The notes beneath the pieces are model-generated. The model searched no databases and was not told the origin of the DNA. It was given only the letters and a program-made list of their open reading frames with translations. The translations under genes and the position numbers were made by a program. Shown here one piece after another: positions 45,119 through 57,299 of a stretch of 64,000 nt of DNA. The stretch comes from Amyelois transitella (lineage: Eukaryota; Arthropoda; Insecta; Lepidoptera; Pyralidae), in contig NC_083518.1 in assembly GCF_032362555.1 (NCBI RefSeq), forward strand, positions 8,320,501 to 8,384,500, written 5' to 3'. Position 1 is the first letter of the stretch. Every line of letters starts with the position of its first letter.

Positions 45119-46854
45119 GACTGAAATTAGTATGACAAAAAGATATATAATACGCGTTGAGCGTTGCAGTATAGATTTATTGTGGTGTCTAATGAGTAAA
45201 AACTTGGTAGGATTGTTGTCTTCACTCACAAATTACGATTATGAGGGCTAGGGTCTAGTCTTACCTATATTTTAGTCGCGTGGTGACCACGGATTGTTAT
45301 AACATGATTCGAAATGTCCGAGATGAAATAAAGGTACGTTACGTGCGCGTTTACTACCTATATTTTTTTTAATAAAAGTGTCTAATAAGTAGTTGTGAAG
45401 CTATGTCAGATTAAAGTTGTGCTGTATGGTTGATTGGTTATATCTTTTTTAATATCCTTTGCTCTGTTTAAATGTACCCTTGGTCTAAAATTTCCTCGTG
45501 ATAATTATTTTTCTTTCCTTACGTTCTTTTTAATTTTCTTCCTGTTACATTTCATTTATTTTTAAAATTGACCTTACAAAATTATATTTTTGATAAAATC
45601 AGTATATAGTGATTAAAAAAAAGATGTAAAAGAATTTGTTTCAAAGTATATCGATGTAGATTTTTTAATCTTATTCATGCTGTTTTTACTGTTTCATTAT
45701 TTTTCTGTAAATATAGTTTAAGGAAAATATTAACTAAGAATTATTACCTAATTATTCCATTACATTTTTTTCGGAAGAAAGAAAAGGCTGCCAAATAACC
45801 AATTTGTATATCGATAGTCTTTGTTGGGCCAAAGTTTGTTCGACTATAAAACTTTTACGAGCATAATTTTTGATAAACTTTATGATGTTATTGTTATCTA
45901 TTTTAATATAACAGGTGTTAATATAAATATGTTATGATAGTACATAAGTGATAAGTGCCTTGGAAATAAATTTTATAACATTAACAATGAATTGTTTCAT
46001 TTACATTTTTCATTACCTACTTGCCATTTCACGAGAAACTTTAGAATATTGACAAAAGTAAGAAAAAATATAGTTGTGTAAAAAATAATAGAGTAGTGTT
46101 TTTACAATGTTTTTCAAGCGCAGGCCTATAGTCTAACATGTCATAAAATCTTAATCACTGTCTAAGTAATTTAACTGAAAGACATTAAAATTACTTTTAA
46201 TATATTTTAAGACCAGATACATGTTATTTATTCCATAAATATTCTTTTTTGGGAATTTTTGAAGCGTTTATTGGCATAACTTTTATTATTTAGTCCTCTC
46301 CAACTATAAGACATCAAAATATTCCTGATGATGATTTAAAGGTTGCATTGGGTTTCGTCAGGTTGAGCCCAGGGTGTGTGACCACAATCCAGGATCAAAT
46401 AAGTCTGGTTAGTACCCAGACTGACTCTCCTTTTTTTCCACGACCCTATTAACAGCAGATTCCAATCTATGTTCGAAGATTGTTACTGCCGAAGCAAAGC
46501 GTTTATTCAAATTTAAAATTTTGATTCATTATAATGGGACATATCATAGATCACTTAATAATTGTCTTTCTTTATTTCCCTTGTCGCCTCCATGGGAAAG
46601 AGACTAACTGGCCATTTACTACATTTTTTAATTCACGCAGCAAAAAGGTCCATATTAAAATGCTAATCGAATCGAAAGTAACCACACATTAACATTGACG
46701 ACGTACTTACAAATACAGCTCAAAATGTTTCACAATATGAATCTCTATTGTGTAGCAATACAATTCAAATTACAATGAATTTAGATAATTCTTTATCTGT
46801 AACTAACGAACTTTGTCTACCAGTTTATCGTTATCCTTTCGTAGAGATGAAAGT
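45119..46854. other. Intergenic DNA between ACS3 and ACS4
   Basis: AT-rich. 45270-45370 resembles 39470-39580 (GTGACCACGGATTGTTATAA, GGTACGTTACGTGCGCGTTT), probably a shared repeat. AATAAA at 45327 lies in that repeat. No clear promoter for ACS4 seen. Confidence 0.5.
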
Positions 46855-49800
46855 ATGACATCAAAACATTTAATTCGTCTGAAAAGTGTATTAAAAAGTA
46901 GATATGTGTTATCAAATGGAATTTTCAGAAGTAAACATGTGTGGAGTAATGAAAATGTGGTTAAATCACCATTTCGTGACGTAGAGATACCAAATACAAC
47001 ACTTAATGAATATGTTTGGAGGATTTTGGATAAGCATCCTACTAAAACTGCAGCGGTAAGTCATGTTTTTGATGCAAATGAAACAGTATTTTGGCAACAC
47101 CTTAAGATACCAGTAGTTTATAAAAAGATCTCATTAAAATCAATGGACACGAGGCAATTACAACTAGGGTACCTGTAAAAATCCCAAGGTTTCTATAACA
47201 TTACAGAAATAGAAGCTAATCTTAAAGAAGTTGATAGGCTTTATATCTACAGCATGTTACATAAATAAAATACTTAGTACAAAGGTAATTAAATTAAAAC
47301 TTTAGGAAATTGAACTGTTTTAAATAGATCGAAATATATTCATGCTACAGGCACAATCATTGTTATTTTCACGTCAGTATCGTGTTTAAATAATAAAGTC
47401 TGCCAAAGAGATGCATTAGTTTTATTTATTTAAGAAATTGACAACGATTTGAATACTTTATTTTTCATATTAATGTCGAAACGTCACATTGTAATTTTTT
47501 TCTATACTTAATTCCTAAATAAAAGAATTTCCGTAACAAAAGCAAGTCATTGTTGTTTACCAAATTCTGCTTGAATATTTGTATGTGGAACCAAATAAGA
47601 ATATTATTTAGCTCTTTGGCGTGAGGTGTGGGATCAAAGTTTAACTTTGCATCAACATTGATGAATCAGATTGCTATGCATAGTTATATCATCTAAATAT
47701 TTTTATCACTTACTTCATCCTATTTTTCCTACGTTTCACATCGTAACCATGATCGAATGCAGGTAATGTTCCCTGTAGAGGTTGCGAAGATCAGACGGGA
47801 GAGGCTTCGCATTGAAACCTGACTTACCCAATCCAGGATCACTGTCAAAGACGCACAAAGATGATACAGATATTCATGTGTCGGATATTTAATTAAAAAG
47901 AGAGTATATATCTTCTTCCTCCTGGTGTTAGTACTGGTTCCTCACCTCTGAAGAAAACCTGGGGCACAACTATAAATGACCACATTCGTGGAATGGGTGA
48001 CATGATAACGTCTATGCCTAACAAATAACTAGGTTTAACAAATGATAATAGCAGTATCTTCAATTGTCCCTCACGTATGTAAACTCTGAACCAAAGCTCG
48101 AAATAGCTAAAGATGCCTGATGATTCAAAAATCTGTAGGATGATGATTATTTTTGATTCATTTGTCTTTAATCGCCGCCCGCTACTTCCACTGTTAAAAT
48201 TTATCATCATTTAAGATATTTTTTTTCAATTTCAGGTATGTGGGATCACCAACCGAAGCTACACTTACGAGAAAATGTACAAGCAGTCTCAAATATTTGG
48301 AGTCAATTTGAGGAAAAAGTTTAAAATCAACGATGGTGACACTGTAGGCGTGATGTTGCCCAACATGCCAGAATTTGCTATAATATTCTTTGGAGTAATG
48401 TTTTCAGGGGGCACTGTTACTACATACAATCCTATTTATACTGCTTGTAAGTTTATTAGGTATATTTGCAACGCATCTGTAGGTACCAGTTGGGACGATT
48501 CATCTTGGAGAGTCATAAGTGTAAAGCTGTAGACCACTTTCTCATAACAGAATCTTGATGAGTAGAGACTTTCTTTAGACGCAAGTACATATAACTAAGA
48601 ATCATATATACATGATATCTTTATCATCTACGGGTTAGACATACCAAACAGTCACGAAAAGATTTAAAGGCCACGTTCAGTTGAAAGGTTTCATAGATGT
48701 CAGATATTGACGGGTTGGTAGACCATCGCCTCAAAAAAGAATCTTACGTTAATAACTCCTGCTCTTGATTTGCTTTTATAATACGAATGGGAAGTGCAGA
48801 GTGTTTTCTTTGCTTGGGATCCAAAAATTTAATGTTTTCATACATGTTTACCATGTTATTAGCAGTCATCAGAAAAATTTGCATAAAAATTTGTTGTAAC
48901 GGAATTATCTATTTAATAAAATCCTCATGTATAAATTGGGGATTAACGCATCAATAAAACGATTATTATAACATTTGTAGTAAGTAACGTAATCAAAACA
49001 TGGGTGACGCAAAAGCACACAAATTGATTCAACAGGGTCAATTTGATTTGCATGAATCTCAAATTATGTTACTAATATTTTTTATCGCATTTATGGAATT
49101 CTTCAAAAATATAATCAATTTATATGTGATACTCTTCCTTCTGTATTTACGAACTGAAATGTACACTATTATTTTGCATTTTCGCCGTTTATTGTTCGAG
49201 GTAGGAACAACTAAAACTTTGCATAGCCTTTCTGATGAGGATCACCTGTAAATTGCGATGTCGATCAATTTTGGGAGGAAACTCGTTCTAAAAACTCCAT
49301 TAGTTCATACGAGTATATTTAGCACTTAAATCTACGACACCGCAAACTGGCAAGAAATTCACACACAAACCAAAACTACATTAAAGCCATTAACTTACAG
49401 ATGAAGTACAACGACAGTTAACCATATCAGAAACAAAAATAATCATCACACACCCAAATTTAGTCCCAATAGTTAGAAAAGCATTAGAACTATCCAAGAA
49501 AGAAATACCAATAATATCTGTTAATATAAACGAAGAGTGTCCTGAAGGAACAATTGCATATAAAGAATTGATCGATGGAGATCATGTTGATTTTGATATA
49601 TTAAAACAAGTAAAGATGAATGCTGATGATGTATGTGTGTTGCCATATTCCAGTGGAACAACAGGATTGCCAAAAGGTGTGGAATTAACACATTGTAACA
49701 TAATTGCTAATTGTGAACAACAAAATACTGACTGCAGACTTCATACTTTGACAACAGGTAATGTAGGCTTAAGTTTTATTTCGCGTTGTTATTCTAAAGC

Positions 49801-52800
49801 ATAAATACATGATCTCAGCATCCTTGCTACAATATCTAAATATTATTAACTTTTAATGTGAGATCCCAATATAAATCTCTTCAAATTCTCTTATATATAA
49901 GTTGTTTTTTTTATCTTTTACAGAAACCAATCAAGACGCCGTACTTCTTATTCTTCCTATGTTTCATGCTTACGGGCTATCTATTATTATGTTACACAAG
50001 CTCTCAGTTGGTTTAAAGTTGGTGACCTTGCCTAGATTTCAGCCTGATACGTTCTTACAAGCATTGCTTGAATATAAAATTAACTTATTATATTTAGCTC
50101 CACCTTTAGGTAAGTATAATTTTTGTACGATATGTTTTTAAATTTTATAAATTATACGTCCTTAGATCCATCTGTCTTATAAACTGGAATTTTCCGATAG
50201 GCATGATATAAAATAAACGTTTCAAACCTGCAAATTATTTAATTTTTTAGCTCTGTTTTTGGGATCTCATCCTGAAGTGAATGAAAGACATTTGGGACAT
50301 GTCCACTCCATAACATGCGGTGCTGCACCACTGCCTACAGCTGACATTCATAAACTTTTAGGTAAAGTTCAGGTGAGAGTAATTCTTCAATTATTTTTTT
50401 TATAAGCCCTACCTTATAGCATATCGCCAAAAGTATTTGATAATTGGCCGGTGTAGATTTCATTATCATGGAGACCATTTTTTTCTGATTGACCAAGGTC
50501 TTGGACATTTTATTTATATAATAGACTAGTGTGCAAGGAACTTAAATATACCTCATTTAAGTTCCTTGCACACTAGTCTAACTCACTTAGATGGAAGAGA
50601 AATACCTCCACCCCGTGTTTATACAAACGAACACCACATTATTTTGATCATTTGTTTAATTCATTTTGGAAACTTAAAAATAGGTACAATCACAAAATAT
50701 CATATTGGTCAGGTTTCTCTTGGTTCTGTATTCGATTAATAAACCAATCTTAAAATAAGTGCCGTGTAGTTCCTGGCACCAATAGAGAAAAGAATAGGAC
50801 CACTCCATCTCTTTCCCGCGGATGTCGTAAAATACAGCTAAGGGATAACTTGAGATTCTCTTTTTAAGCGATTTGCTAGCAGCCTGTTAATATTTCAATG
50901 TCAATTGTATCATTAAGCGAAACAGCTGAACGTGGCCTATCCGTTTTTCAAGACTAAGTCTATCCAGCAAGGGATATAGACGTGATTACATGTATGTAAA
51001 ATAAGATTGAATAAAATTATATGAGCCTTATACCTTACAACTAAAAACCGCTTCTAACTATAGTATTTTTTACAGCACGACATTCATTTTGGACAAGGTT
51101 ATGGTATGACCGAAGCTGGTCCATTGGTATCAATCGCTCCTTTGGGTTGCAAAAATTACGAATCAGCCGGTTATCCCTTACCGAATATTCAGTTACGAGT
51201 TGTTAACGAAAATTTGAAAAATCTTGGCCCTGGTCAGGTATTTATATTTCTAAAGGCTTTTCTACTTTCAGACGTGGATTGCATCATATCAAACCGTAAT
51301 AGCTGAAATCCCCGAAACAGAAAAAGTTGTGTAGTACCTATTAAATTTATCATACTGGGGACTTTTTTTAATTTTTATTGTCTATTTTTTAAGTTAATAT
51401 AGTGTATCTTTTCGCTAATGTAAAATTTGACGTTAACTATTATAAAATTATAATTAAAATATTGACTCAAACAAAGAAGTAGTTGAAGCATTAAGTATAC
51501 ATAATTAAGTAAATAATTAAGATTATTCTGAGTGCTGAAACACCAATTCAATATAAGTCTTGCGTTAAAAAAAATATGTATGCAATATCTTTATTGCATA
51601 GAAATTTACACAGTAACAAGAAATAGTACATAGTTATAAAAGAAACAAATCACTTGCCATGACGGACTTATCCCATGAAAGGATCTCTTCCAGTCAACTA
51701 CAAATGTATTAAATAACACCAATAATCCAAGAGATGAGAACATTGCGATTAGATCATACATTGATTATGTTAGATTTACGATTGTGCTCATGATTCACAT
51801 GAGATATTAAAAAGTTAATGTCCCGGATACATTATTTTGAACTCATTTGATGATAATGATCTTCATGCTTACTATTCTTTTTATGGTGAGCTCACATAAA
51901 GGTGCTAATAATACTGATACCATTGTTAACACCCACTAATATTTTTGTTGCTGTATTTGAACGGAAATCCCTGGTGGACTTATTTGGTTATGTTGTATCT
52001 ACTGATTCAAAACCATTATAAATACTGAACTATGACTTTAATTTCTGCTTACTTTATAGTTAATGAAATTTATAATAAATATATAGATTTTGAACAAAAT
52101 TTGTGTACTAAAGCCTTTATGCTTTTCTACAGCAAAAAAAGTATCTGACTCATGGATCTACGCACTGCCGAAAATTATGATTGTAAAAATCTGAGAGACT
52201 TAGATTATGAGCTAAAGAAGTTTTCTTTTTGTTTAGTGAGAAACAAAAATTCACTCATAAATCTAGTATTAAATATCTAGTTAACAAAGTAATGAAAGAA
52301 AACAATAGAATACTTATGTAATTTTTACGTACATTTATGTTTAAAATATACCAAAATACATGATCTTAACTTATGTTACAGACGTGATATCATGATATCG
52401 GAATGTTATTGTTTAATTTTTCCATTTAAACTTCAGGTGGGTGAACTACTAATCAAAGGTCCAAATATAATGAAAGGCTATAAAAACAATTTGGAAGCCA
52501 ATAAAGAAGTATTTTTAGATGATGACTGGTACAGAAGCGGCGATTTGGCAAGAATTGATGAAGGTGGCCTCATATACATATCTGATAGATTGAAAGAGCT
52601 TATAAAGGTAATTAAACCAAACCTTTTATCGATACCTAACTATTGAATAACTGAATGATTTTTCTTATCGTGATGAAATTAATTATACAATTTATTTTAA
52701 GAACATTGTATCTAAAATCACTCATTCATTTAGAAATTCACGTTTATATCCCTTGCGATGTAGATAGAGCCAGCAGTCTTAAAAGGCTCGACAGGCCACG

Positions 52801-53176
52801 TTGAGCTGTTAGGCTTAATGACAGAACTGAGATAAAAAAACTGACAGCACATCGCCAAAAAGATATGTTTTGTCCAAAGGTAAACGCCTACCAAGTTCCA
52901 CCAGCGGAATTAGAAAGTGCAGTCAAAGACCATCCTGCAGTACATGACGCAGCTGTTGTCGGTGTACCAGATCCTAAAACAGGAGAGAGACCCAAGGCAA
53001 TAGTAATATTGAAAAGTGGAGTTAAAGCTACCGGCGAAGACATAATGAATTTTGTCAATGAAAAAGTAGCGCCATATAAGAAGATCAAAGAAGTAGAATT
53101 TGTGGATAGTATACCAAAAAACGCTTCTGGGAAGATACTAAGACGAGTTTTAAAAGAACAACAAATAGGAAAATAA
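46855..53176 (+). CDS. ACS4: acyl-CoA synthetase (4CL/luciferase-like)
   Basis: Exons 46855-47055, 48236-48446, 49401-49757, 49924-50109, about 50251-50372, 51076-51237, 52437-52607, 52880-53176 join to 1707 nt, 568 residues plus TAA. The start is the ATG at 46855; an upstream in-frame TTG at 46813 is not used. Motifs: [41 protein letters not shown] and [11 protein letters not shown] with the catalytic Lys. It is closest to ACS3 (shared [18 protein letters not shown] leader; VCGIT/VCAVS at exon 2). Odd: the last exon begins [12 protein letters not shown] where the other three have VKG(F/L)QV, so the A8 Lys-Gly pair is Asn-Ala. The acceptor there (TTTTGTCCAAAG) has a poor pyrimidine tract and a SINE fragment ends 22 bases upstream. 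The basic N-terminus suggests mitochondrial import; there is no PTS1. Confidence 0.9.
47750..47870 (+). repeat. tRNA-derived SINE (family B) core
   Basis: GGTTGCGAAGATCAGACGGG, CCTGACTTACCCAATCCAGG; in ACS4 intron 1. Confidence 0.5.
48608..48800 (-). repeat. SINE copy, strongly decayed, minus strand
   Basis: CTACGGGTTAGACATACCAA, AAAGGCCACGTTCAGTTGAA, GACGGGTTGGTAGACCATCG. Confidence 0.5.
50522..50580. repeat. Perfect inverted repeat, 26-bp arms, 7-bp loop
   Basis: Arms 50522-50547 and 50555-50580 are exact reverse complements around ATACCTC, in ACS4 intron 5. As RNA this is a 26-bp hairpin without mismatch. The sequence (GTGTGCAAGGAACTTAAAT) is unrelated to nearby repeats. Confidence 0.9.
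50759..50997 (+). repeat. SINE copy
   Basis: GTGCCGTGTAGTTCCTGGCA to AGACGTGATTACATGTATGT. Confidence 0.75.
52739..52857 (-). repeat. SINE 3' half against ACS4 last exon
   Basis: CACGTTTATATCCCTTGCGA to CTGACAGCACATCGCC. It ends 22 bases before exon 52880 and contains CTGAC at 52841, a branch-point-like site 35 bases from the acceptor. Confidence 0.7.
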
Positions 53177-53297
53177 ATTTACTTATTAAACTGTGTCTCA
53201 AGTATTTTTTTTTCTTAACATTTTTTTTTTCAATGTCAGAACTAACTAGTAATTAGAAACGAAATTTATAGACTACACGTATATATTCATAGACATA

Positions 53298-53303
53298 AAT
53301 AAA
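53298..53303 (+). terminator. AATAAA, candidate polyadenylation signal of ACS4
   Basis: Canonical AATAAA about 120 bases after the ACS4 stop codon. Confidence 0.4.
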
Positions 53304-54181
53304 ATTTACAATCATATAAAGTTGAATGGCTTTTATGAACTAAATTTTTCACGGGAGGATCGTGGGAAATTCCAGAAAAATTTTGCCTTAGCCGAATTTT
53401 GACACATTAACGAAATAGACCTTTTCCAAAAATGTGCCATATTTCGTGATAATCAGTCAATACAAATCTTTTCTTTAGTATGGGTTTGTGGTTTTACTCT
53501 TGTCGTTTTGTTTAATGAAGATACATAATAATTAAAATGTTGTATAATTAAGTTAAATTACTTTGAAATATGAACTTGACAGCTTATTTGCTAGAACAAG
53601 ATTTTAGTCCAAACTTTACAAAAAAAGTGGATCCTCAATTAGAAAAAAAAATTATAGAACAACAGGAAAACGTCTAAATCCTTAATCAATGTCCATTGTC
53701 ATTTGTCAGTTTGAACATATATTTATCGTAGCATGTAATATTGAAGACATTATAGTTAATTTGCATAATGAATTGGTCCAGAGGCGCCACGCAGATGACG
53801 TCTTGGCGGCTTCACCGAAATGAGACTAGACGATTTATTGTAAAAAAAATATTAGTATTCCGAATTCTTGATCAAAAATAAGGCGAGCATTAGCATTTGA
53901 ATACTACATTCATGAATATTTAAAATTGTTACGTTTGAACTTTAAAAACATTTTGCCCGTGGACAATAGGAGCGTTAAATCTATTTTGATCTTTGCATTT
54001 GCGTTGATATTGAAATCTTTAAGTGTAACGTCCTTATTATTGTTAAAATAATTCTTAAATTATTTCATTGGCATTGGTCAATGGACCGGATATAGTTACA
54101 TTATAATTTGTTTCCAATATATGTGCTGCTATTTTTGTTATACCTCTATGTCTCATTTTCATAATGAATTATGAAACATGC

Positions 54182-54434
54182 TTACATATAGTCATGCCTA
54201 TTTCCCTTGCGGGGAAGACAGAGCCAACAGATTCGCAAAGACTGGAAGCCACGTTCAGCTATGTATCATGATTCATTTGAGATTCAAATAGTGACAAGTT
54301 GGTAACCCATCACCTACAAGAGGAATCCCAAGTTTATAAGCCTATCACTTAGTCGCCTTTTACGACTTCCATGGCAAAATATTTCTAAAGTGGTTTTCTG
54401 GTTCTATTCTAAAGTGCCGGAAACCACACGACAC
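54182..54434 (-). repeat. SINE copy, full length, minus strand
   Basis: TTACATATAGTCATGCCTAT to GTGCCGGAAACCACACGACA. Confidence 0.75.
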
Positions 54435-54589
54435 CACAACTAATATTATAATTATAAAACATTCTCCATAAAATCTGAGCGTGTTCTCTTTTTACTTAAT
54501 TTTCATTATTGATTATTGTTATTAATTTGTAAAATAATTAAATTATAAAAATGAAATAATTATACAAATGAAATTTTATCGCATCCGAT

Positions 54590-55040
54590 CCATATATAAG
54601 ATGATTGGACGATTATATATTACAATGACTTGAAAAAACCATTATGTGGCAACATCTATACGCCACAAGTCACAAAAACAAAATTAAAAGTCACGCGACC
54701 CTATCATTCAAAAACAGCGAAAAACCTAAATCGCGCAAGCAAAGATTTCACGGATTGGAGCTTATATACAACCTCCGACACAACATCGTTTGTCGCGCGG
54801 TTCCCCAGGCATAACACCTTGCGGAAGATCTTCCCTTTGGTGGCGGACGAGCCGAAACATCGCTCCCGCTACATCCATAAAGCTATCCTGATTACTAAAA
54901 GTCATTTATTACTGAAACTGCGGCTTTTATACCGGTCTGTGTCCTTGTTTACTTCACAACAGTTGTTTACATCAGATAAAACTATAACAACAACATCTGA
55001 ATTGTGCAATTTAAATGCAAATCTAATCACAAACAAGTGA
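54590..55040 (+). other. Unassigned long open frame without an ATG
   Basis: From 54633 to 55040 one frame is open for about 135 codons (ending LNANLITNK), and 54700-54950 is GC-richer than its surroundings. It has no in-frame ATG. A TATATAAG box lies at about 54592, but the nearby ATG (54625) runs into TGA at once. It resembles no family I know. It may be a decayed exon, transposon coding debris or chance. Confidence 0.2.
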
Positions 55041-55632
55041 TAGGTCCAACTACATATATGAACTTACTACGACTCATTTCGAAATCAAAACAGTACTATA
55101 AAATTGTTAAAGGAATGCTTTGCGTAGGTACATAACTCAAGTTGGTGTCGGGTGAACGGGTTGGACCGGTTCAAAATGATATTAAATCTGCTCTATATGA
55201 CTTTTTACTTGCGTCAGAAGTCTAAACGGATCTAATACCATGGACACGTTGATTTGTTATCGCCAGAGAAAAATGAGGATTCCAACCGGACAGACCTAGA
55301 CTAAAACATCTGGACATAAAAATTGTGGAATCATAAAAAGATAATAATCATTGTGTAAATTTATTCATTGTTTGAGATACACGTGTAACGATGAAGCAAG
55401 ATATTGCGTGCGGCAGTGCAAGAGATTTGGAAAATCCACATTAATTTTTAAATGGTTTGATTTGTTCCCATATTTTGACAACCTACCTACTTAAATGAAA
55501 ATGAAAAAATATTTATTTTGGAAACGAGAACAAGTACAATTAAATGACATTAGGATAACAATGACATCTTCAGAAGTTATTTAACTGTGTCGCAGATGTC
55601 TACGCCTACCTCCAGAAAACATTTATATCCTA

Positions 55633-55811
55633 CCTGCTAATATTAAAAATGCGAAAGTTTGTGAGTATGTCAGTATGGATGTTTGTTACTCTTTCACGCA
55701 AAAACTATTGAACCTATTACGATTATGACCAAGAATAACATATAGGCTTTTTATCCCGGAGTTCCGCGGGATTGATTTCACACGGACGAAGTCGCGGGCA
55801 GCCTCTAGTAA
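55633..55811 (+). mobile_element. Helitron-like element, second subtype
   Basis: TGCTAATATTAAAAATGCGA, GTATGTCAGTATGGATGTTT, GAAGTCGCGGGCAGCCTCTA; matches 30598-30807. Confidence 0.5.
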
Positions 55812-56456
55812 TTATATACATAAACTCAAAAAGACATTAGCTGAAATATATGTGTGTTCGAATAAAGTATGATGTTGTTATGAATTGCAACTTAAAGATA
55901 CAAAATTAAAGATTCTGTTATTCAAAGCACACAGTTGTAAACAAACAGCAAAATAAAATAAATACATAGATATAATATTATAGGATAGAGAGAGCTGACA
56001 ACCTTAAAAAGTCTGATAGACTACGTTCAGCTGTTTGGCATACAAATTAAATAATAAAATTAAAGCATACAATAAAATTTATTTAGGTTCAACAAAAACA
56101 TAATTAAAATGAACTCAAATGAAAACTAAAACTATTTATAAAAAAGAAAGAAAAAAAAGATGATTACAAACTAAAATTTAATTTACAAATTGTACAGTCC
56201 CTGCATAGTATCAACATGCGGGAGTGTGCCCAGAAGACTGGCAGCATTACCAATTTGAATGGGACAATAAAATTATGTGAATTGCCATCAACTGTTCTTC
56301 CTATTGTACAATCGTGATCATGACCTCTTTGCTATATAAAGCTCGGTCCTTTCTCAGGTCAGGATGGTAACGATGAGAAACTACTTGACACTTGATGAGG
56401 AAGAAAATTACATTTTGATTGGATGCGACAAGTATGTAATATCTATGTAAGTATTT

Positions 56457-56555
56457 TCTTTAAAATATAGTATCGTTGAGTCTTAGTATCTCGTAACACA
56501 AGTATCGAACTTACTTCGAGGCTGACTCAATCTGTGTATATTTATTGATTTATAA
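56457..56555 (+). repeat. tRNA-derived SINE (family A) tail
   Basis: ATAGTATCGTTGAGTCTTAG, CGAACTTACTTCGAGGCTGA, CTCAATCTGTGTATATTTAT. Confidence 0.55.
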
Positions 56556-56664
56556 CTACACAAATAATATATGTAATTCAAAATTTTAGTGCGTTTGACC
56601 TTAATAGTAAGCAAGATGAGGTCTTAGGTGTTACATGTAGATTTGTCTTCATAAAGATTTATAT

Positions 56665-56875
56665 CTCTTTCTCATTGATGTCGTAAAAGGCGACTTAGGG
56701 ATAGGCTTACAAACTTGAGATTCTTTTTTTAGGCGATGGGCTAGCAACCTGTCACTATTTGAATGTCAATTCTATCATCAAGCCAAGAAAGCTGAACGTG
56801 GCCTACCAGTCTTTTCAAGACTTTTAGTTCTGTCTACCCCGCAAGGGATATAGACGTGATTATATGTATGTATGT
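56665..56875 (+). repeat. SINE copy, 5' truncated
   Basis: TTGATGTCGTAAAAGGCGAC to AGACGTGATTATATGTATGT. Confidence 0.75.
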
Positions 56876-57123
56876 AAAGATTTATTTTATTTTGCGCCTC
56901 AAATCAAGACACGTGATGTTCACTTATTGGTTCATGATAAATTACTTATGTCAAGATTTTTTGTGAACGATCTAATAAAATATTTAACGACAAGGTATAG
57001 AGACTTAATTTATTGTTACTGTAATATGTTATCAATGTGGGCAGATTGATATTTTAACGACCACATCAAATGACAAATATAATGAGATAAAATAAATTGG
57101 TTCATATCTAAACAAGTAGCGAA

Positions 57124-57151
57124 GATATATATGTATATATATATATAACCA

Positions 57152-57192
<41 letters not shown>

Positions 57193-57197
57193 ATTTA
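57124..57197. repeat. (TA)n-rich tract
   Basis: Three runs of alternating TA interrupted by ACCAATT and single-base slips. Confidence 0.85.
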
Positions 57198-57199
57198 TA

Positions 57200-57299
57200 T
57201 GTTTATTCCTCACGGTATAGACAGAGTCAACAGTCTCGAAAAGAATAATAATTAGTCATGCTGGATGGATTAAAAGTGGCATTAAGATTTAGATAGTGT
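57200..57299 (-). repeat. SINE fragment, decayed, minus strand
   Basis: TTCCTCACGGTATAGACAGA, GTCAACAGTCTCGAAAAG, GATTTAGATAGTG. Confidence 0.5.

Noticed and set aside
44867-45229. Minus-strand ORF of 120 codons
   Set aside because: Antisense shadow of the last ACS3 exon.
46813-46854. Upstream in-frame TTG extension of ACS4
   Set aside because: Not an ATG; the first in-frame ATG is 46855 and gives a leader similar to ACS3.
808-53176. Luciferase genes
   Set aside because: Luciferases belong to this family, but these are generic 4CL-like acyl-CoA synthetases without a peroxisomal C-terminus, in a moth-like genome. CoA ligase activity is the safer call.
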